Positions 27,710-38,749 of a stretch of 64,000 bases of DNA are shown here, in pieces (the stretch's first letter is position 1; each line of letters begins with the position of its first letter). The stretch is from Pseudomonas sp. PA27(2017) (GTDB lineage: Bacteria; Pseudomonadota; Gammaproteobacteria; Pseudomonadales; Pseudomonadaceae): NCBI RefSeq assembly GCF_001945445.1, contig NZ_MSXW01000023.1, positions 1-64,000 of the forward strand, written 5' to 3'. The notes under the pieces are model-generated. The model ran no database searches and was not told the origin of the DNA. It saw only the letters and a list, made by a program, of their open reading frames with translations. The position numbers and the translations under genes are program-made.

Positions 27710-29149
27710 ATGGAATTCGGCATCCAGCATTTCTTCGGCTATCTGATCGCAGCGATCCACGCGCTGGGTGCGCTGGCTGCCGTGCATGCGATTCTCACCG
27801 TGCGCACTGCCCAAGGCGCCATCGCCTGGGCGCTGTCGCTGTTCTTCATGCCCTACCTGACGCTGCTGCCCTACGTGATCTTCGGGCGCAGCCGGTTCTA
27901 TGCGTACATCGACGCACGCCGAGTGGTCGACAAGCAGATGCACAAGGCCATGGCTTCGCTGGACTGGCGCCCGTGGGTGCAGGAAGCCATTGCCGCCGGC
28001 GAGTCGGAAGCCTACGGCCAGCTGCGCGCGCTGCCGCGCCTGGGGCGCATGCCCTGCCTGGCCGGCAATCAGGTCAGCCTGTTGGTCAATGGCAAGGCGA
28101 CCTTCGAGGCGATCTTCCAGACGCTGGCCGAAGCACGCCAGGTGATCCTAATCCAGTTCTTCATCGTCCACGACGACAAGCTCGGCCGCCGCCTGCAGGA
28201 GGTTCTGCTCGAGCGCGCGGCGGCCGGCGTGCAGGTGTATTTCCTCTACGACGCCGTCGGCAGCCACGCCCTGCCGCGCCGCTATACCAAGCGCCTGCGC
28301 GAAGGCGGCGTGCACGTGCACGCCTTCCCCACCGGCGGTGGTGTGCTCAATCGCTTCCAGCTCAATTTCCGCAACCACCGCAAGATCGTGGTGGTCGATG
28401 GCGAGCGCGGCTATCTCGGCGGGCACAACGTCGGCGACGAATACCTGGGCGAAAAGCCGCGGCTGTCGCCGTGGCGCGATACCCACGTCGAGGTGCACGG
28501 CCCGGCGGTTGCGTGTTTGCAGGAATCCTTCGCCGAGGACTGGTTCTGGGCGACCCGCAAGCTGCCACCGCTGCTGCTGCCCGAGCGCTACCCGGACGAA
28601 GGCATGCTCTGCCAGGTGATCAGCAGCGGCCCGGCCGATGCCCAGGAAACCTGCTCGCTGCTGTTCGTGGAAATGCTCAACGCCGCCCGCGAGCGCATCT
28701 GGCTGACCAGCCCCTACTTCATCCCCGACGAGGCGCTGTTCGCCGCCCTGCGCCTGGCCGTGCTGCGCGGCGTGGACGTGCGCATCCTGCTGCCCTCGCG
28801 CCCCGACCATCGCATCGTCTACGCCGCCTCCAACCTGTTCGCCCTGGAAGCCCTGCGCGCCGGCGTACGGATCTTCCGCTACTTGCCGGGCTTCCTGCAC
28901 CAGAAGGTCGCGCTGATCGATGGCGACATCGGCGTGGTCGGCAGCGCCAACCTCGACAACCGCTCGTTCCGCCTCAACTTCGAAATCACCCTGGTCACCG
29001 TCGATCCCGAATTCGCCCGTCAGGTCGAAGCGATGTTACTGGAAGACTTCAGCCAGTCCCGCGAACTGATCGGCGCTGACCGCCGCGAAGTGCATCGACT
29101 TCAGCAACTGGGCATGCGCGTAGCGCGGCTGATCTCGCCGATTCTCTGA
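27710..29149 (+). CDS. cls: Cardiolipin synthase (ClsA type)
   Basis: The 479-residue inner-membrane enzyme joins two phosphatidylglycerol molecules to cardiolipin. Two N-terminal helices (residues 8-30 and 38-60) are followed by two phospholipase-D HKD motifs, [10 protein letters not shown] near residue 222 and [24 protein letters not shown] near 400. Length and domain order match ClsA. The ATG at 27710 lies 160 bp after the terminated upstream unit, and the gene appears to be transcribed alone. Confidence 0.93.
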   Translation: MEFGIQHFFGYLIAAIHALGALAAVHAILTVRTAQGAIAWALSLFFMPYLTLLPYVIFGRSRFYAYIDARRVVDKQMHKAMASLDWRPWVQEAIAAGESEAYGQLRALPRLGRMPCLAGNQVSLLVNGKATFEAIFQTLAEARQVILIQFFIVHDDKLGRRLQEVLLERAAAGVQVYFLYDAVGSHALPRRYTKRLREGGVHVHAFPTGGGVLNRFQLNFRNHRKIVVVDGERGYLGGHNVGDEYLGEKPRLSPWRDTHVEVHGPAVACLQESFAEDWFWATRKLPPLLLPERYPDEGMLCQVISSGPADAQETCSLLFVEMLNAARERIWLTSPYFIPDEALFAALRLAVLRGVDVRILLPSRPDHRIVYAASNLFALEALRAGVRIFRYLPGFLHQKVALIDGDIGVVGSANLDNRSFRLNFEITLVTVDPEFARQVEAMLLEDFSQSRELIGADRREVHRLQQLGMRVARLISPIL

Positions 29150-29361
29150 GCGGCGACGCCACTCGGCACCACTAGCGAAACCACCTGAAAAGAGCGAGCT
29201 GGTTCACAGGATGGTTCCCCTTACCCGACGAACTGCATGGCCAGTGCGCAACTTTTCTTTTCTCGGTCTATCTCAGCAGACATCGAGCCAAGCGAAGCGG
29301 CCAATCAGCCACGGCAGGCTCGTCTGCCTCATCGTCCGTTGTCGGCCCACAAGGATGTGCC

Positions 29362-31110
29362 ATGCAGTTACCCGTTTCGTGTCGTGCCCCATTTCGCCTG
29401 ACGTCCCTCGCCAGCGCTCGCCGTACGCTCTCCTGGCTGTTGCTAACCGCCGTTGCAACGGTGCAGATCGCGAACGCAGCCACTCCTGAAGAAGAGCTAT
29501 TGCGCCAGCGCGAGCGTGATCGTGTGCTACGTGATCAACTGGAGGCACGGCCAGACGTACGCCTCGAAGCGCTGCCTCAGGACGAGGGACCGGCAACCCT
29601 GCCACGCGAGGAAACGCCCTGCTTCCGCATCGATAGAATCGAGCTGGTGGGCGAGTCGGCTGAGCAATTTCAATGGGCCCTACAGGCGGCGAATCCCCAG
29701 GAAGATCGCGCTACAGGCCGTTGCCTGGGCTCGCGCGGCATCAACCTGACGATGAAGCGCATCCAGAATGCGATAATCACCAAAGGCTATGTCACCACCC
29801 GCGTACTGGCTGGTGCGCAGGATCTGAACAGCGGCGTGCTGACATTGACCCTGCTGCCAGGGCGCATCAGCGACATCCGCTTCGACGCGCAAACCAGCCG
29901 CCGCGCCAATGCCTTCAATGCACTGCCAGCGAGCCCCGGCGACCTGCTCAACCTGCGTGACATCGAACAGGCCCTGGAGAACTTCAAACGCGTTCCGACC
30001 GTGGAAGCCGATATCCGTATCGTGCCGGCCGCCGCCAGCAACGCCGGGCCGGGCGAAAGCGATGTGGTGATCGCCTGGCGTCAGCGCTTCCCTGCACGCC
30101 TGAGCCTGTCGGTGGACAACGGCGGCAGTAAAAGCACCGGCAAGTATCAGGGCAGCGTGGCACTCTCGCTGGACAATCCGCTGACCCTCAACGACCTGTT
30201 CTACGCCAGCTTCAACCATGACCTGGGCGGTGGCGAGGATGGCGACCGCGGCTCGAAGGGCCATACGCTGCATTACTCGGTGCCCTACGGTTATTGGCAA
30301 CTGGCGTTTACCAGCAGCGAATACGACTACCACCAGACGGTTGCCGGTGCGCTCGAAGATTTCCAGTATCGAGGCGAGAGCCGTAACAACGAGATGCGCC
30401 TCTCGCGTCTGGTGTACCGCGACGCGGTGCGCAAGACCAGCCTGTGGGGCAGTCTGTGGACGCGCAGCTCGGATAATTTCATCGATGACGCCGAAATCGA
30501 GCAACAACGTCGGCGCATGGCCGGCTGGCAGGCGGGTATCGGCCACCGCGAGTTCATCGGCCCGGCCACGCTCGATCTGGGGTTGAGCTACCGCCGGGGC
30601 ACCGGTGCGCACGATGCCCTGAAAGCGATCGAGGAGAACATCGACGATGGCACCTCACGCTCGAAAATCATCCAGGCCGACGCGCAATGGCAAATCCCTT
30701 TCAATGCCTACGACCAGCGCCTGCGCTATATCGGCGCCTGGCGCGCGCAGTGGAATCGCACCAACCTGGTACCGCAGGACCGCTTCAGCATAGGCGGGCG
30801 CTACACGGTACGGGGCTTCGACGGTGAAAACATCCTCTCGGCCGACCGTGGCTGGACCCTGAGCAATGAGCTGGGCCTGGCGCTGGGCACCAGTGGGCAA
30901 GAGCTGTATGCCGGCGTGGACTACGGCGAGGTCGGCGGCAACTCCGCCGACTACCTGATCGGCCGGCGCCTGGCCGGTGCCGTGGTCGGCCTGCGCGGGT
31001 CGTATCGCAATCTTTCTTACGACTGGTCCTGGGGCACACCGCTGAAGAAACCCGACGGCTTCGAGACCGCCGACTTCACCAGTGCCTTCACCGTCGTCCT
31101 GTCGTTCTGA
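29362..31110 (+). CDS. Two-partner secretion transporter, TpsB/CdiB (ShlB/FhaC/HecB family)
   Basis: The 582-residue outer-membrane protein exports the TpsA exoprotein. A signal peptide (cleavage near ANAATPEE) is followed by the charged helix EEELLRQRERDRVLRDQLE that plugs the pore, two POTRA domains (about 80-240, with the paired Cys of CFRID and RCLG) and a 16-stranded barrel. The conserved VRGF motif is present as YTVRGFDGEN and the protein ends in Phe (TVVLSF), as BamA substrates do. AAGGA precedes the ATG. The acyltransferase gene follows ten bases downstream and the exoprotein next, in the order cdiB-cdiC-cdiA. Confidence 0.94.
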   Translation: MQLPVSCRAPFRLTSLASARRTLSWLLLTAVATVQIANAATPEEELLRQRERDRVLRDQLEARPDVRLEALPQDEGPATLPREETPCFRIDRIELVGESAEQFQWALQAANPQEDRATGRCLGSRGINLTMKRIQNAIITKGYVTTRVLAGAQDLNSGVLTLTLLPGRISDIRFDAQTSRRANAFNALPASPGDLLNLRDIEQALENFKRVPTVEADIRIVPAAASNAGPGESDVVIAWRQRFPARLSLSVDNGGSKSTGKYQGSVALSLDNPLTLNDLFYASFNHDLGGGEDGDRGSKGHTLHYSVPYGYWQLAFTSSEYDYHQTVAGALEDFQYRGESRNNEMRLSRLVYRDAVRKTSLWGSLWTRSSDNFIDDAEIEQQRRRMAGWQAGIGHREFIGPATLDLGLSYRRGTGAHDALKAIEENIDDGTSRSKIIQADAQWQIPFNAYDQRLRYIGAWRAQWNRTNLVPQDRFSIGGRYTVRGFDGENILSADRGWTLSNELGLALGTSGQELYAGVDYGEVGGNSADYLIGRRLAGAVVGLRGSYRNLSYDWSWGTPLKKPDGFETADFTSAFTVVLSF

Positions 31111-31119
31111 GGATCGCCC

Positions 31120-31638
31120 ATGCGCTTCGATACTTTCGACATCACCGCCCCGGCCGTCTTCGACGAGCCATGGAACGAGGCCAACGTGCTGGGTGCCGCC
31201 ACCTGGCTGTGGATGCATTCCGAGGCCCACCGCGATGCCCCCCTGCACAGCCTGTCGCGTCTGCTGTTGCCGGCGCTCAAGCATCGCCAATTCGTGCTTG
31301 GTAGCGAGAACGGCAAACCGGTTTTTTACCTGGCCTGGCTGAGCCTGGACGAGACGACCGAACGTCGTTACCTGACCCACTCGCCGATCGAAATGAACGA
31401 AGCCGACTGGTGCAGCGGCGACCGCCTGTGGGTCAACGACTGGGTCGCGCCCTTCGGCCATACCGCCGTACTCAGCCGCCTGCTGCTCAGCCGCGTGTTC
31501 CCCAACAGTTGCGCCCGGGCGCTTTACCACCGTGGCGAAACACGGGGCTTGAAGGTCAAGACCTTTCACGGCATCGGCGTGATCCCGGAACAGGCCAAGG
31601 CCTGGTTCGCCGCCCATCCACTGGCTACCGAGGCCTGA
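31120..31638 (+). CDS. HlyC-family toxin-activating lysine acyltransferase (CdiC-like)
   Basis: The 172-residue cytoplasmic enzyme transfers a fatty acyl chain from acyl-ACP to Lys side chains. Family features are LGAATWLWMHSEAH with the catalytic His37, LLPALKHRQFVL, and SGDRLWVNDWVAPFGH with Asp107. HlyC partners are normally RTX toxins, but an HlyC-type protein named CdiC modifies some class IV CdiA proteins of E. coli. Here no RTX protein is present and the gene lies between tpsB and tpsA, so the exoprotein is the likely target. Which Lys is modified cannot be told. Function by family is firm; the partner is inferred. Confidence 0.9.
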   Translation: MRFDTFDITAPAVFDEPWNEANVLGAATWLWMHSEAHRDAPLHSLSRLLLPALKHRQFVLGSENGKPVFYLAWLSLDETTERRYLTHSPIEMNEADWCSGDRLWVNDWVAPFGHTAVLSRLLLSRVFPNSCARALYHRGETRGLKVKTFHGIGVIPEQAKAWFAAHPLATEA

Positions 31639-31683
31639 CCCCAGAACGTTAGCTGCGGTCCGGTACCGCAAAGGGAATTGCAC

Positions 31684-34600
31684 ATGAACAAGCACCTGCA
31701 TCGAGTCATCTTCAACAAGGCACGCGGCCTGCTCGTGGTGGTGGCGGAGAACGTCAGCAGCCAGGGCAAGGCGCCCGGTACACGCGAAGCGAGCGGCGCC
31801 AGTGGCAGCTGTGTAGCGACCCTGGCGCCCTTGCGTTTCGCCCTGATGGGCGCGCTGGGCCTGATCAGCCTCGCGGCCGTACCCGCCTGGGCCAATGGTA
31901 TCGTCGCCGATCCCAACGCGCCTGGCGGCCAGCGGCCCAACGTCATGGAGAGTGCCAACGGCACGCCGCAGGTGAACATCGCCGCGCCCAGCGCCGCAGG
32001 GGTTTCACGCAACAACTACAGTCAGTTCGACGTGGATGGCCGCGGCGCGATCCTCAACAACTCCCCCACCAACAGCCAGACCCAGCTCGGTGGCTGGATC
32101 GAGGGCAACCCCAACCTCAGCGGTAGCGCCCGGGTGATCCTCAACGAGGTCAATGCCAGCAACCCGAGCCAGTTGCGCGGCTACGTTGAAGTGGCGGGCG
32201 GCCGCGCGGAGGTGGTCATCGCCAACCCTGCCGGGATCACCTGCGATGGCTGCGGCTTCATCAACGCCGACCGTTCCACCCTGACCACTGGCCGCGTGCA
32301 GATGGAGGATGGCCGCATCACCGGCTACAAGGTCGAGGGCGGCACCCTGAACATCACCGGTCGGGGCCTGGATAGCCGCGACAGCGACTACACCGACCTG
32401 ATCGCGCGCAGCGTGGAGGTCAATGCCGGTATCTGGGCCAAGGACCTCAAGGTCACTGCCGGGCGCAACCAGGTCAACGCCGACAACACCCAGGCCAGCG
32501 CCCTTGCCGAGGATGGCAGCGACAAGCCCGAGGTGGCCATCGACGTCGCCCAGCTGGGCGGCATGTACGCCGGCAAGATCAAACTGGTGGGCACCGAGTC
32601 AGGGGTTGGCGTACGCAATGCCGGGCAGATCGGTGCCATGGCCGGCGACGTGGTGATCGGCGCAGACGGCAAGCTGCAGAACCTGGGCGCCATCAGCAGC
32701 AGCGGTGATACTCAGGTGGCCAGCAACCAGACGATCGACAATAGCGGCAGCCTGTACGCCAAGGGCGACATGCGCCTGACCAGCCAAACCACTATCGACA
32801 ACACTGGCGTGGTGGCCGCTCAGGGCAAGACAAGCCTGGAGGCAGACCGTGTGCGTAGCACGGGCGACTCCCTACTGGCCGCAGGCATCGACGCCCAGGG
32901 CAACTCCGGCGCCGCCGCCGATCTGCAAATCAAGGCCCGTCAAGTCTCTGCCAACGGCCAGAACCATGCCAGCGGCAAGCTCGAGATCGAGGCCGATAGC
33001 CTCGACCTGAGCCACAGTCGCACTCGCTCCACCGACCTCAGCCTGAAGGCCCGCAACGGCGACATCGACCTGAGCGCCAGCCAGGTCGACAGCACCGGCA
33101 CCCTCCAGGCCAGTGCCAGCGGCACCCTGCGCAGCGATGCCGCCAAAGTCAGCGCCGAGCACCTGACGCTGAGCGCCAGGCACCTGTCCAACGTCGGCGG
33201 CGAGCTGCTGCAGACCGGCACCACGGCCAGCATGCTGAAGGCCACCGACAGCCTCGACAACAGCGCCGGGCGCATCGCCAGCAACGCCCAGGCACTCAGC
33301 CTCGAAGCGCAGACCCTGAACAACCGGGGCGGCAAGGTCGAGCATGCCGGCAATGGCCGTCTGGAGCTGAACGCGCAACGCGTCGACAGCACGAGCGGCA
33401 CGCTGCTGAGCAATGGCGAGCTGCATATGACCGCACAGCAGGCGGTACTCGATAACGGCCATACCCAGGGTCGCCAGATACTGGTCGACAGCCGTGAGCT
33501 GGATAACCGTAACGGCACCCTCCTCGCCACTGATGGTGGTTTGCTGGAGGTGCGTGGTGCCCAGCGCCTCGACAACAGCGGCGGCAGCATCGCCAGCAAC
33601 GGGGAGGTCAGGCTGACGACCCAGGAGCTGCTCAACGACGGCGGCGAACTGCTCGCCGGGCGCCTGCTCTCGCTCAATACCGCCTACCTGCGCGGCAACG
33701 GTCGCGCACTGAGCCTGGGTGATCTGCTGCTGCGCCAGCAAGGCGACGTGAGCCTCGCCGGCCGGTTGCAGGCCAACGGCAAGCTGGACATCGAGGCCGG
33801 CGGTACCCTGAACAACACCGGCCAACTGCAGGCTGGACAATCCCTGCTGCTACGCAGCGCTGCACTGAACAATGCCAGCGGTGCCGAGCTGAGCGCCAAC
33901 CAGGTGGATCTGCGCGTCACCGGGCAGTTGCTCAACCGCGGCCTGGTCGATGGCCAGCAGGTACGCGTGCAGGCTGATGAAGTGCACAACCTCGGCACCG
34001 GCCAGCTCTACGGCGATCGCCTGGCCATCACCAGCCGCCTGCTGTCCAACCGCAACGAAGGAGACCGCGCTGCCACCCTGGCCGCCCGCGAACGCCTGGA
34101 CATCGGCGTCCAGACCCTGGAGAACCGCGAACAGGCACTGATCTTCAGCGCTGGCGACCTGGCCATCGGCGGTGCGCTGGATGCGAACGACCGCGCCAGC
34201 GGCCGCGCCGACCTGCTGAGCAATGCCAGCGCCACCATCGAGTCACTCGGCCACCTCGACCTGGCCGTGCGCGAGCTGCGTAACACCAATGAGCATTTCA
34301 GCACTGCACAGGTGGAGGTCAGCCGCGAGCAACTGCAGGAATACCAGATCAGCGGCTCGCCAAATCGCTACCGTCCCGACCAGGTTTCCGTGCACAACGA
34401 CGAGGTCGACCACCTCACCACACCCGATGGCCGACGCGACAACTTCAACCGCTACGACTACGAACGGACCGTCACCGAAACCCGTGTACTCAGCTCGGCC
34501 CCCGGTCAGATCCTGGCTGGCGGCAACCTGTCGTTCAGCGGCGACAGCGTGCTCAACGACAAGAGCCGCATCATCGCCGGTGGCTTGCTGCAGGTTGGCG

Positions 34601-37600
34601 CCACCCAGGTGACCAACGTCGAGGCGGACGGCCAACGCGTTACCAGCGACGCCGGCACCGCCACCAACTTCTACCGCATCCAGCGCAAAGGCCGCGATCG
34701 CCAGGGCACCAACGTGGCCGCCTATACCCCGGCGCCACTGATACAGGACATCGACATCTCGCCCACCGAGTTCCGCGGCCAAACGGCAGTGAGCGGCAGC
34801 AATACCCAGCTGGCTGCCCACCAGAGCGCCCAGGTCGACCCAGGCGTCGAGGTGCTGCTCAACGACGGCCAGGGTATCGCCGACCTGGTACGCAGCGGCG
34901 GCCTCAACCTTAATCTGCCGAGCAACAACCTGTTCCAGACCAACCCGGAGGGCACCCGTGGCTACCTGATCGAAACCGATCCGCGCTTCGCCAGCTACCG
35001 CCAGTGGTTGTCATCGGACTACATGCTGCAGCGCTTGAGCGTGGATCCGGCCCTGACCCAGCAGCGCCTGGGCGATGGTTTCTACGAGCAGAAGCTGATT
35101 CGCGAGCAGATCGCCCAACTCACCGGGCGGCGCTTCCTCGATGGTTATGCCGACGACGAAGCGCAATACCGCGCCTTGATCGACAACGCCGTCACCCTGG
35201 CCAGCGAATGGAACCTGGTACCCGGCGTGGCCCTGACCGCCGAACAGATGGCGCAGTTGACCAGCGACGTGGTGTGGCTGGTGGAACGCTCGGTGACCCT
35301 GGCCAATGGCGAATCACGCAAGGTCTTGGTACCCCAGGTCTACGTACGGGTGCGCGACGGCGACCTCAACGGCAACGGTGCGCTGATCGCCGGCCAGCAG
35401 CTCAAGCTCGACCTCTCCGGCGACCTGCTCAACAGCGGCAGCATCGGCGGGCGCAGCATCATGGCGATCAATGCGCAGAACATCGACAATCTGGGTGGGC
35501 GGATTCAGGCAGACCGCGCGGCACTGATCGCACGTGACGATCTTAATAACACCGGCGGCGTTATCGGTGCGCGTGAAAGCTTGCTGGTTCAGGCCGGTAA
35601 CGACGTCAACCTGAATGCAGTGACCCAGGACAGCAGTAGCGAGCAAGGCGCCCGTACCAGCCTCTCGCGTGTCGCTGGGCTGTTTGTCACTGGTGACGCT
35701 GGCACCCTGCAGGTGAGCGCTGGCAATGATATCAACCTGAACGCTGCACAGTTGCTCAACGCCGGCCAGGACGGAGTCACCCGGCTGGAGGCTGGGCGCG
35801 ATATCAGCCTGGGCACCGCCAACCAAAGCCACCAGCAAACGGTTCGCTGGAACGACAGCAACTGGCGCGACGAATCCAGCCAAACGGAGGTGGGCAGCAC
35901 GATACAAGGCACTGGCAACCTGCTCCTGAGCGCCGGCCAGGATATCAATGCCCGAGGTGCCACTGTGCGCAGCGAACAGGGCATGCTGCTGGCCGAAGCA
36001 GGTCGCGACATCCGTATCGACGCGTCCGAGCAACAGCAGTTCGCCGACGAGGCACATCGCTTCAAAGGGCGCAGCGGCATGTTCTCCAGCAAGACCACGA
36101 CCCTGCGCGACACGGTTGATCGCACTCAGGCGCAAGGCAGCACATTTAGCGCCGATCAGCTCTACCTCAATGCCGACCGTGACATCGGCATACGTGGCAG
36201 CGACCTGGTTTCCAGCCGCCAGACCCAGCTGCAGGCAGGGCGCGACGTCGACCTGGCAGCAGCCAGTGAATACAACCAGGAACGCCATGATCAATCGGTG
36301 AAGAAGAGCGGGCTGTTCAGTGGCGGCGGCCTGTCGCTGACCATCGGTACCCAACGGCAAAGCGTCAGCGACCGCAGCGACGGCCAGAGCACCCGTGCCA
36401 GCACGCTCGGCAGTACGGCTGGCAACGTGATTGTCGAGGCTGGCAACAGCTATCGTCAGTCCGGTAGCCACGTCATGACACCAACCGGCGACGTCAACGT
36501 ACTGGCCCAGCAGATCGCAATCACGGAGGCTCGGCAGATCGGTCGCCAGGAGCAGGAAACCAAGTTCAAGCAAAGCGGCTTGACGGTTGGCCTGAACGTG
36601 CCGGTGATCAACGCGCTGCAGTCGACCCATCGCTTGGTCAAGGCCACCTCGGAGGTGCAGGATGACCGTATGAAAGCCCTTGGCGGTGCCATGGCGGCGC
36701 TCACCGCCTACAATACCGGCTCGGGTATTTCAGCCGCAGTCAAAGAGGGCGACCCTAGCAAGGCCGGCGGTTTCGGCATCAACATCTCCATCGGCAGTAG
36801 CAGCAGTCAGAGCAACACCACCTACACCGCTGACAGTGCGGCAGGCTCCAGCATCAAGGCAGGTGGTGACGTCACCCTCGTAGCTACCGGTACGGGCGAG
36901 GACAGCAACATCCTGGTGCGTGGCAGCCAAATCGTCGCCGGCCGTGATGCCACGCTGATCGCCGATAATCGCATCGACCTCATCGCCGCACAGAATCAGC
37001 TGACTCAGCACAGCACCGAGAGCAGCCGCTCGGCCAGCCTCGGCGTGGGCCTGAACTTCGGCGGTCAGCAGAACGGCCTGAGCTTCAATGCCGCCGTTTC
37101 GCGTGGCCGAGGTCAGGCAGACGGCGAAGATCTGACCCACACCAACAGCTTGGTCAGCGCTGGAGATACGGCTCTGCTGATCAGTGGCGGCGACACCAAC
37201 ATCCGTGGCGCCCAGGTCGCCGGTAAGAGTGTCAAAGCTCAAGTAGGCGGTGACCTGCTGGTCGAGAGCTTGCAGGACACCAGCACCTACGCCAGCCAGC
37301 AGAAGAACACAGGTGCAGGTATTAGCCTGTGCATCCCGCCATTCTGTGTCGGCACCCCCGTGAGCGGTAATCTGAGCCTGGCCAAATCCAAAGCCAATGG
37401 CGATTACGCCAGCGTGGTCGAACAGAGCGGCATCCGTGCCGGTGATGGCGGCTTCGACCTTGCAGTACAAGGCAATACCGACCTCAAGGGCGCGGTCATC
37501 GCCAGCAACCAAGCCGCCATCGATGCTGGTGCCAATCGTCTGCAGACAGGCACGTTGACCACCAGTGACCTGGAGAACCGAGCCAGCGCCAGCGCCCGCA

Positions 37601-38742
37601 GCAGCGGCGTCGACCTCAGCAGCGATATGCTCACCCAAGGCAAATATGGCTTGAGCAAAGCGGTCATCGGCACAGCACTGAACAAGGGCGACGCTCGTGA
37701 AAGCGACAGCGGACGCACGCTCGCGGCAGTCAGTGGGGGTGCCATCGAGATTCGCGACGAACAGGGGCAGCTCGACAAGACCGGGAAGAGCACCGAAGAG
37801 GCCATCGCCACCCTCAACCGTGACGTTGCGGGTAGCCACATTGGTGTAGAGCGCCTCGATCCCAAGGAGCTGGAAAAGCAGGCCGAGGCCGAACGCATCA
37901 TCAAGAATGCCGTGGCAGTGGAAGCCTTCAAGTTCAGCGACGACGCCTACCGCACCATGTTCGTCAAGGAACACCCGATGTACGAGGTGATGCTGAATGA
38001 AGACGGCAGCGTCAAGATGGAAAATGATAAGCCCGTACTACGCCTGCTTAGCAATGAGGAGAAACTCGCGCTCAAAGCTGGTCCGGACGGCCGGATTCGT
38101 ATTGGTGTCAACGGCATCTTCAATGACGAGAATGCCGCCGCCGGCTACGCAGCTCAACATAATGAGGGTCGTGCCGCACCGCTCTACATTGTGTCCTTCC
38201 CCCAAGCCACTAATGCTGTGGCCGAGCTGATGGTGGCAGGCTATCAAAAACACCTGGAGAACGAGTTCTGGGGCCTGAGCAGATCCACCGCAGAGATTAC
38301 CGATTTGCTCAGGCATTATGGCTCGCAAGGCTTGGAGCTGGACGCCCACAGCCGTGGTTCGATGACAGTCGGAAACGCGTTGGAAGCTCTCAAGAATGGC
38401 AATGCCACGGAGGGCACATTGAGCGAGACATACTTGAAGTTCTTCGGGCCTGCTTACAACGCTGAAAAAGCTGCCAGCCTGCTCTACCAGCTCAGTGGCG
38501 GTGCTCAGGACACTGTCAGCCTGCAGAACCACCGCGACGATTTTGTCGGCTCAATCATTGGTGGAAACCCAGCCACGCATGACCAAGTCGGCACTGGCAG
38601 CACCAAGGTCAAGGAATGGCTCAACATGTTCGGCGGCACGGCTACCGTACACAACTGCTACGGAGCCTCGTCGACCCGTAACGGCTGCGGTGCCTATGGC
38701 ACACCGAATACGTTGGACATCAAGGCCAAAACACGACCATAA
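31684..38742 (+). CDS. TpsA/CdiA-type filamentous exoprotein with putative alpha/beta-hydrolase effector tip
   Basis: The 2352-residue exoprotein starts with an extended signal peptide (MNKHLHRVIFNKARG, then a hydrophobic helix ending PAWANG near residue 70). The TPS domain follows with NYSQFDVDGRGAILNN and NPAGITCDGCGFINADR near residue 181. Long arrays of degenerate FHA-type repeats (SLDNSAGR, LNNRGGK, AGRDI) build the filament to about residue 2000. No VENN motif is visible. The last 270 residues differ in character: strand-like IRIGVNGIF and LYIVSFP precede LDAHSRGSMT, a nucleophile elbow with Ser2223; Asp2285 or 2286 and His2323 could complete a triad. I infer a lipase- or esterase-like toxin. 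AAGGG precedes the ATG. Confidence 0.9.
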   Translation: MNKHLHRVIFNKARGLLVVVAENVSSQGKAPGTREASGASGSCVATLAPLRFALMGALGLISLAAVPAWANGIVADPNAPGGQRPNVMESANGTPQVNIAAPSAAGVSRNNYSQFDVDGRGAILNNSPTNSQTQLGGWIEGNPNLSGSARVILNEVNASNPSQLRGYVEVAGGRAEVVIANPAGITCDGCGFINADRSTLTTGRVQMEDGRITGYKVEGGTLNITGRGLDSRDSDYTDLIARSVEVNAGIWAKDLKVTAGRNQVNADNTQASALAEDGSDKPEVAIDVAQLGGMYAGKIKLVGTESGVGVRNAGQIGAMAGDVVIGADGKLQNLGAISSSGDTQVASNQTIDNSGSLYAKGDMRLTSQTTIDNTGVVAAQGKTSLEADRVRSTGDSLLAAGIDAQGNSGAAADLQIKARQVSANGQNHASGKLEIEADSLDLSHSRTRSTDLSLKARNGDIDLSASQVDSTGTLQASASGTLRSDAAKVSAEHLTLSARHLSNVGGELLQTGTTASMLKATDSLDNSAGRIASNAQALSLEAQTLNNRGGKVEHAGNGRLELNAQRVDSTSGTLLSNGELHMTAQQAVLDNGHTQGRQILVDSRELDNRNGTLLATDGGLLEVRGAQRLDNSGGSIASNGEVRLTTQELLNDGGELLAGRLLSLNTAYLRGNGRALSLGDLLLRQQGDVSLAGRLQANGKLDIEAGGTLNNTGQLQAGQSLLLRSAALNNASGAELSANQVDLRVTGQLLNRGLVDGQQVRVQADEVHNLGTGQLYGDRLAITSRLLSNRNEGDRAATLAARERLDIGVQTLENREQALIFSAGDLAIGGALDANDRASGRADLLSNASATIESLGHLDLAVRELRNTNEHFSTAQVEVSREQLQEYQISGSPNRYRPDQVSVHNDEVDHLTTPDGRRDNFNRYDYERTVTETRVLSSAPGQILAGGNLSFSGDSVLNDKSRIIAGGLLQVGATQVTNVEADGQRVTSDAGTATNFYRIQRKGRDRQGTNVAAYTPAPLIQDIDISPTEFRGQTAVSGSNTQLAAHQSAQVDPGVEVLLNDGQGIADLVRSGGLNLNLPSNNLFQTNPEGTRGYLIETDPRFASYRQWLSSDYMLQRLSVDPALTQQRLGDGFYEQKLIREQIAQLTGRRFLDGYADDEAQYRALIDNAVTLASEWNLVPGVALTAEQMAQLTSDVVWLVERSVTLANGESRKVLVPQVYVRVRDGDLNGNGALIAGQQLKLDLSGDLLNSGSIGGRSIMAINAQNIDNLGGRIQADRAALIARDDLNNTGGVIGARESLLVQAGNDVNLNAVTQDSSSEQGARTSLSRVAGLFVTGDAGTLQVSAGNDINLNAAQLLNAGQDGVTRLEAGRDISLGTANQSHQQTVRWNDSNWRDESSQTEVGSTIQGTGNLLLSAGQDINARGATVRSEQGMLLAEAGRDIRIDASEQQQFADEAHRFKGRSGMFSSKTTTLRDTVDRTQAQGSTFSADQLYLNADRDIGIRGSDLVSSRQTQLQAGRDVDLAAASEYNQERHDQSVKKSGLFSGGGLSLTIGTQRQSVSDRSDGQSTRASTLGSTAGNVIVEAGNSYRQSGSHVMTPTGDVNVLAQQIAITEARQIGRQEQETKFKQSGLTVGLNVPVINALQSTHRLVKATSEVQDDRMKALGGAMAALTAYNTGSGISAAVKEGDPSKAGGFGINISIGSSSSQSNTTYTADSAAGSSIKAGGDVTLVATGTGEDSNILVRGSQIVAGRDATLIADNRIDLIAAQNQLTQHSTESSRSASLGVGLNFGGQQNGLSFNAAVSRGRGQADGEDLTHTNSLVSAGDTALLISGGDTNIRGAQVAGKSVKAQVGGDLLVESLQDTSTYASQQKNTGAGISLCIPPFCVGTPVSGNLSLAKSKANGDYASVVEQSGIRAGDGGFDLAVQGNTDLKGAVIASNQAAIDAGANRLQTGTLTTSDLENRASASARSSGVDLSSDMLTQGKYGLSKAVIGTALNKGDARESDSGRTLAAVSGGAIEIRDEQGQLDKTGKSTEEAIATLNRDVAGSHIGVERLDPKELEKQAEAERIIKNAVAVEAFKFSDDAYRTMFVKEHPMYEVMLNEDGSVKMENDKPVLRLLSNEEKLALKAGPDGRIRIGVNGIFNDENAAAGYAAQHNEGRAAPLYIVSFPQATNAVAELMVAGYQKHLENEFWGLSRSTAEITDLLRHYGSQGLELDAHSRGSMTVGNALEALKNGNATEGTLSETYLKFFGPAYNAEKAASLLYQLSGGAQDTVSLQNHRDDFVGSIIGGNPATHDQVGTGSTKVKEWLNMFGGTATVHNCYGASSTRNGCGAYGTPNTLDIKAKTRP

Positions 38743-38749
38743 GATAGTA

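Noticed and set aside
37920..38742. Nuclease-type CDI toxin with a VENN boundary
   Set aside because: No VENN motif or nuclease signature is visible, and the alpha/beta-hydrolase-like motifs fit better.
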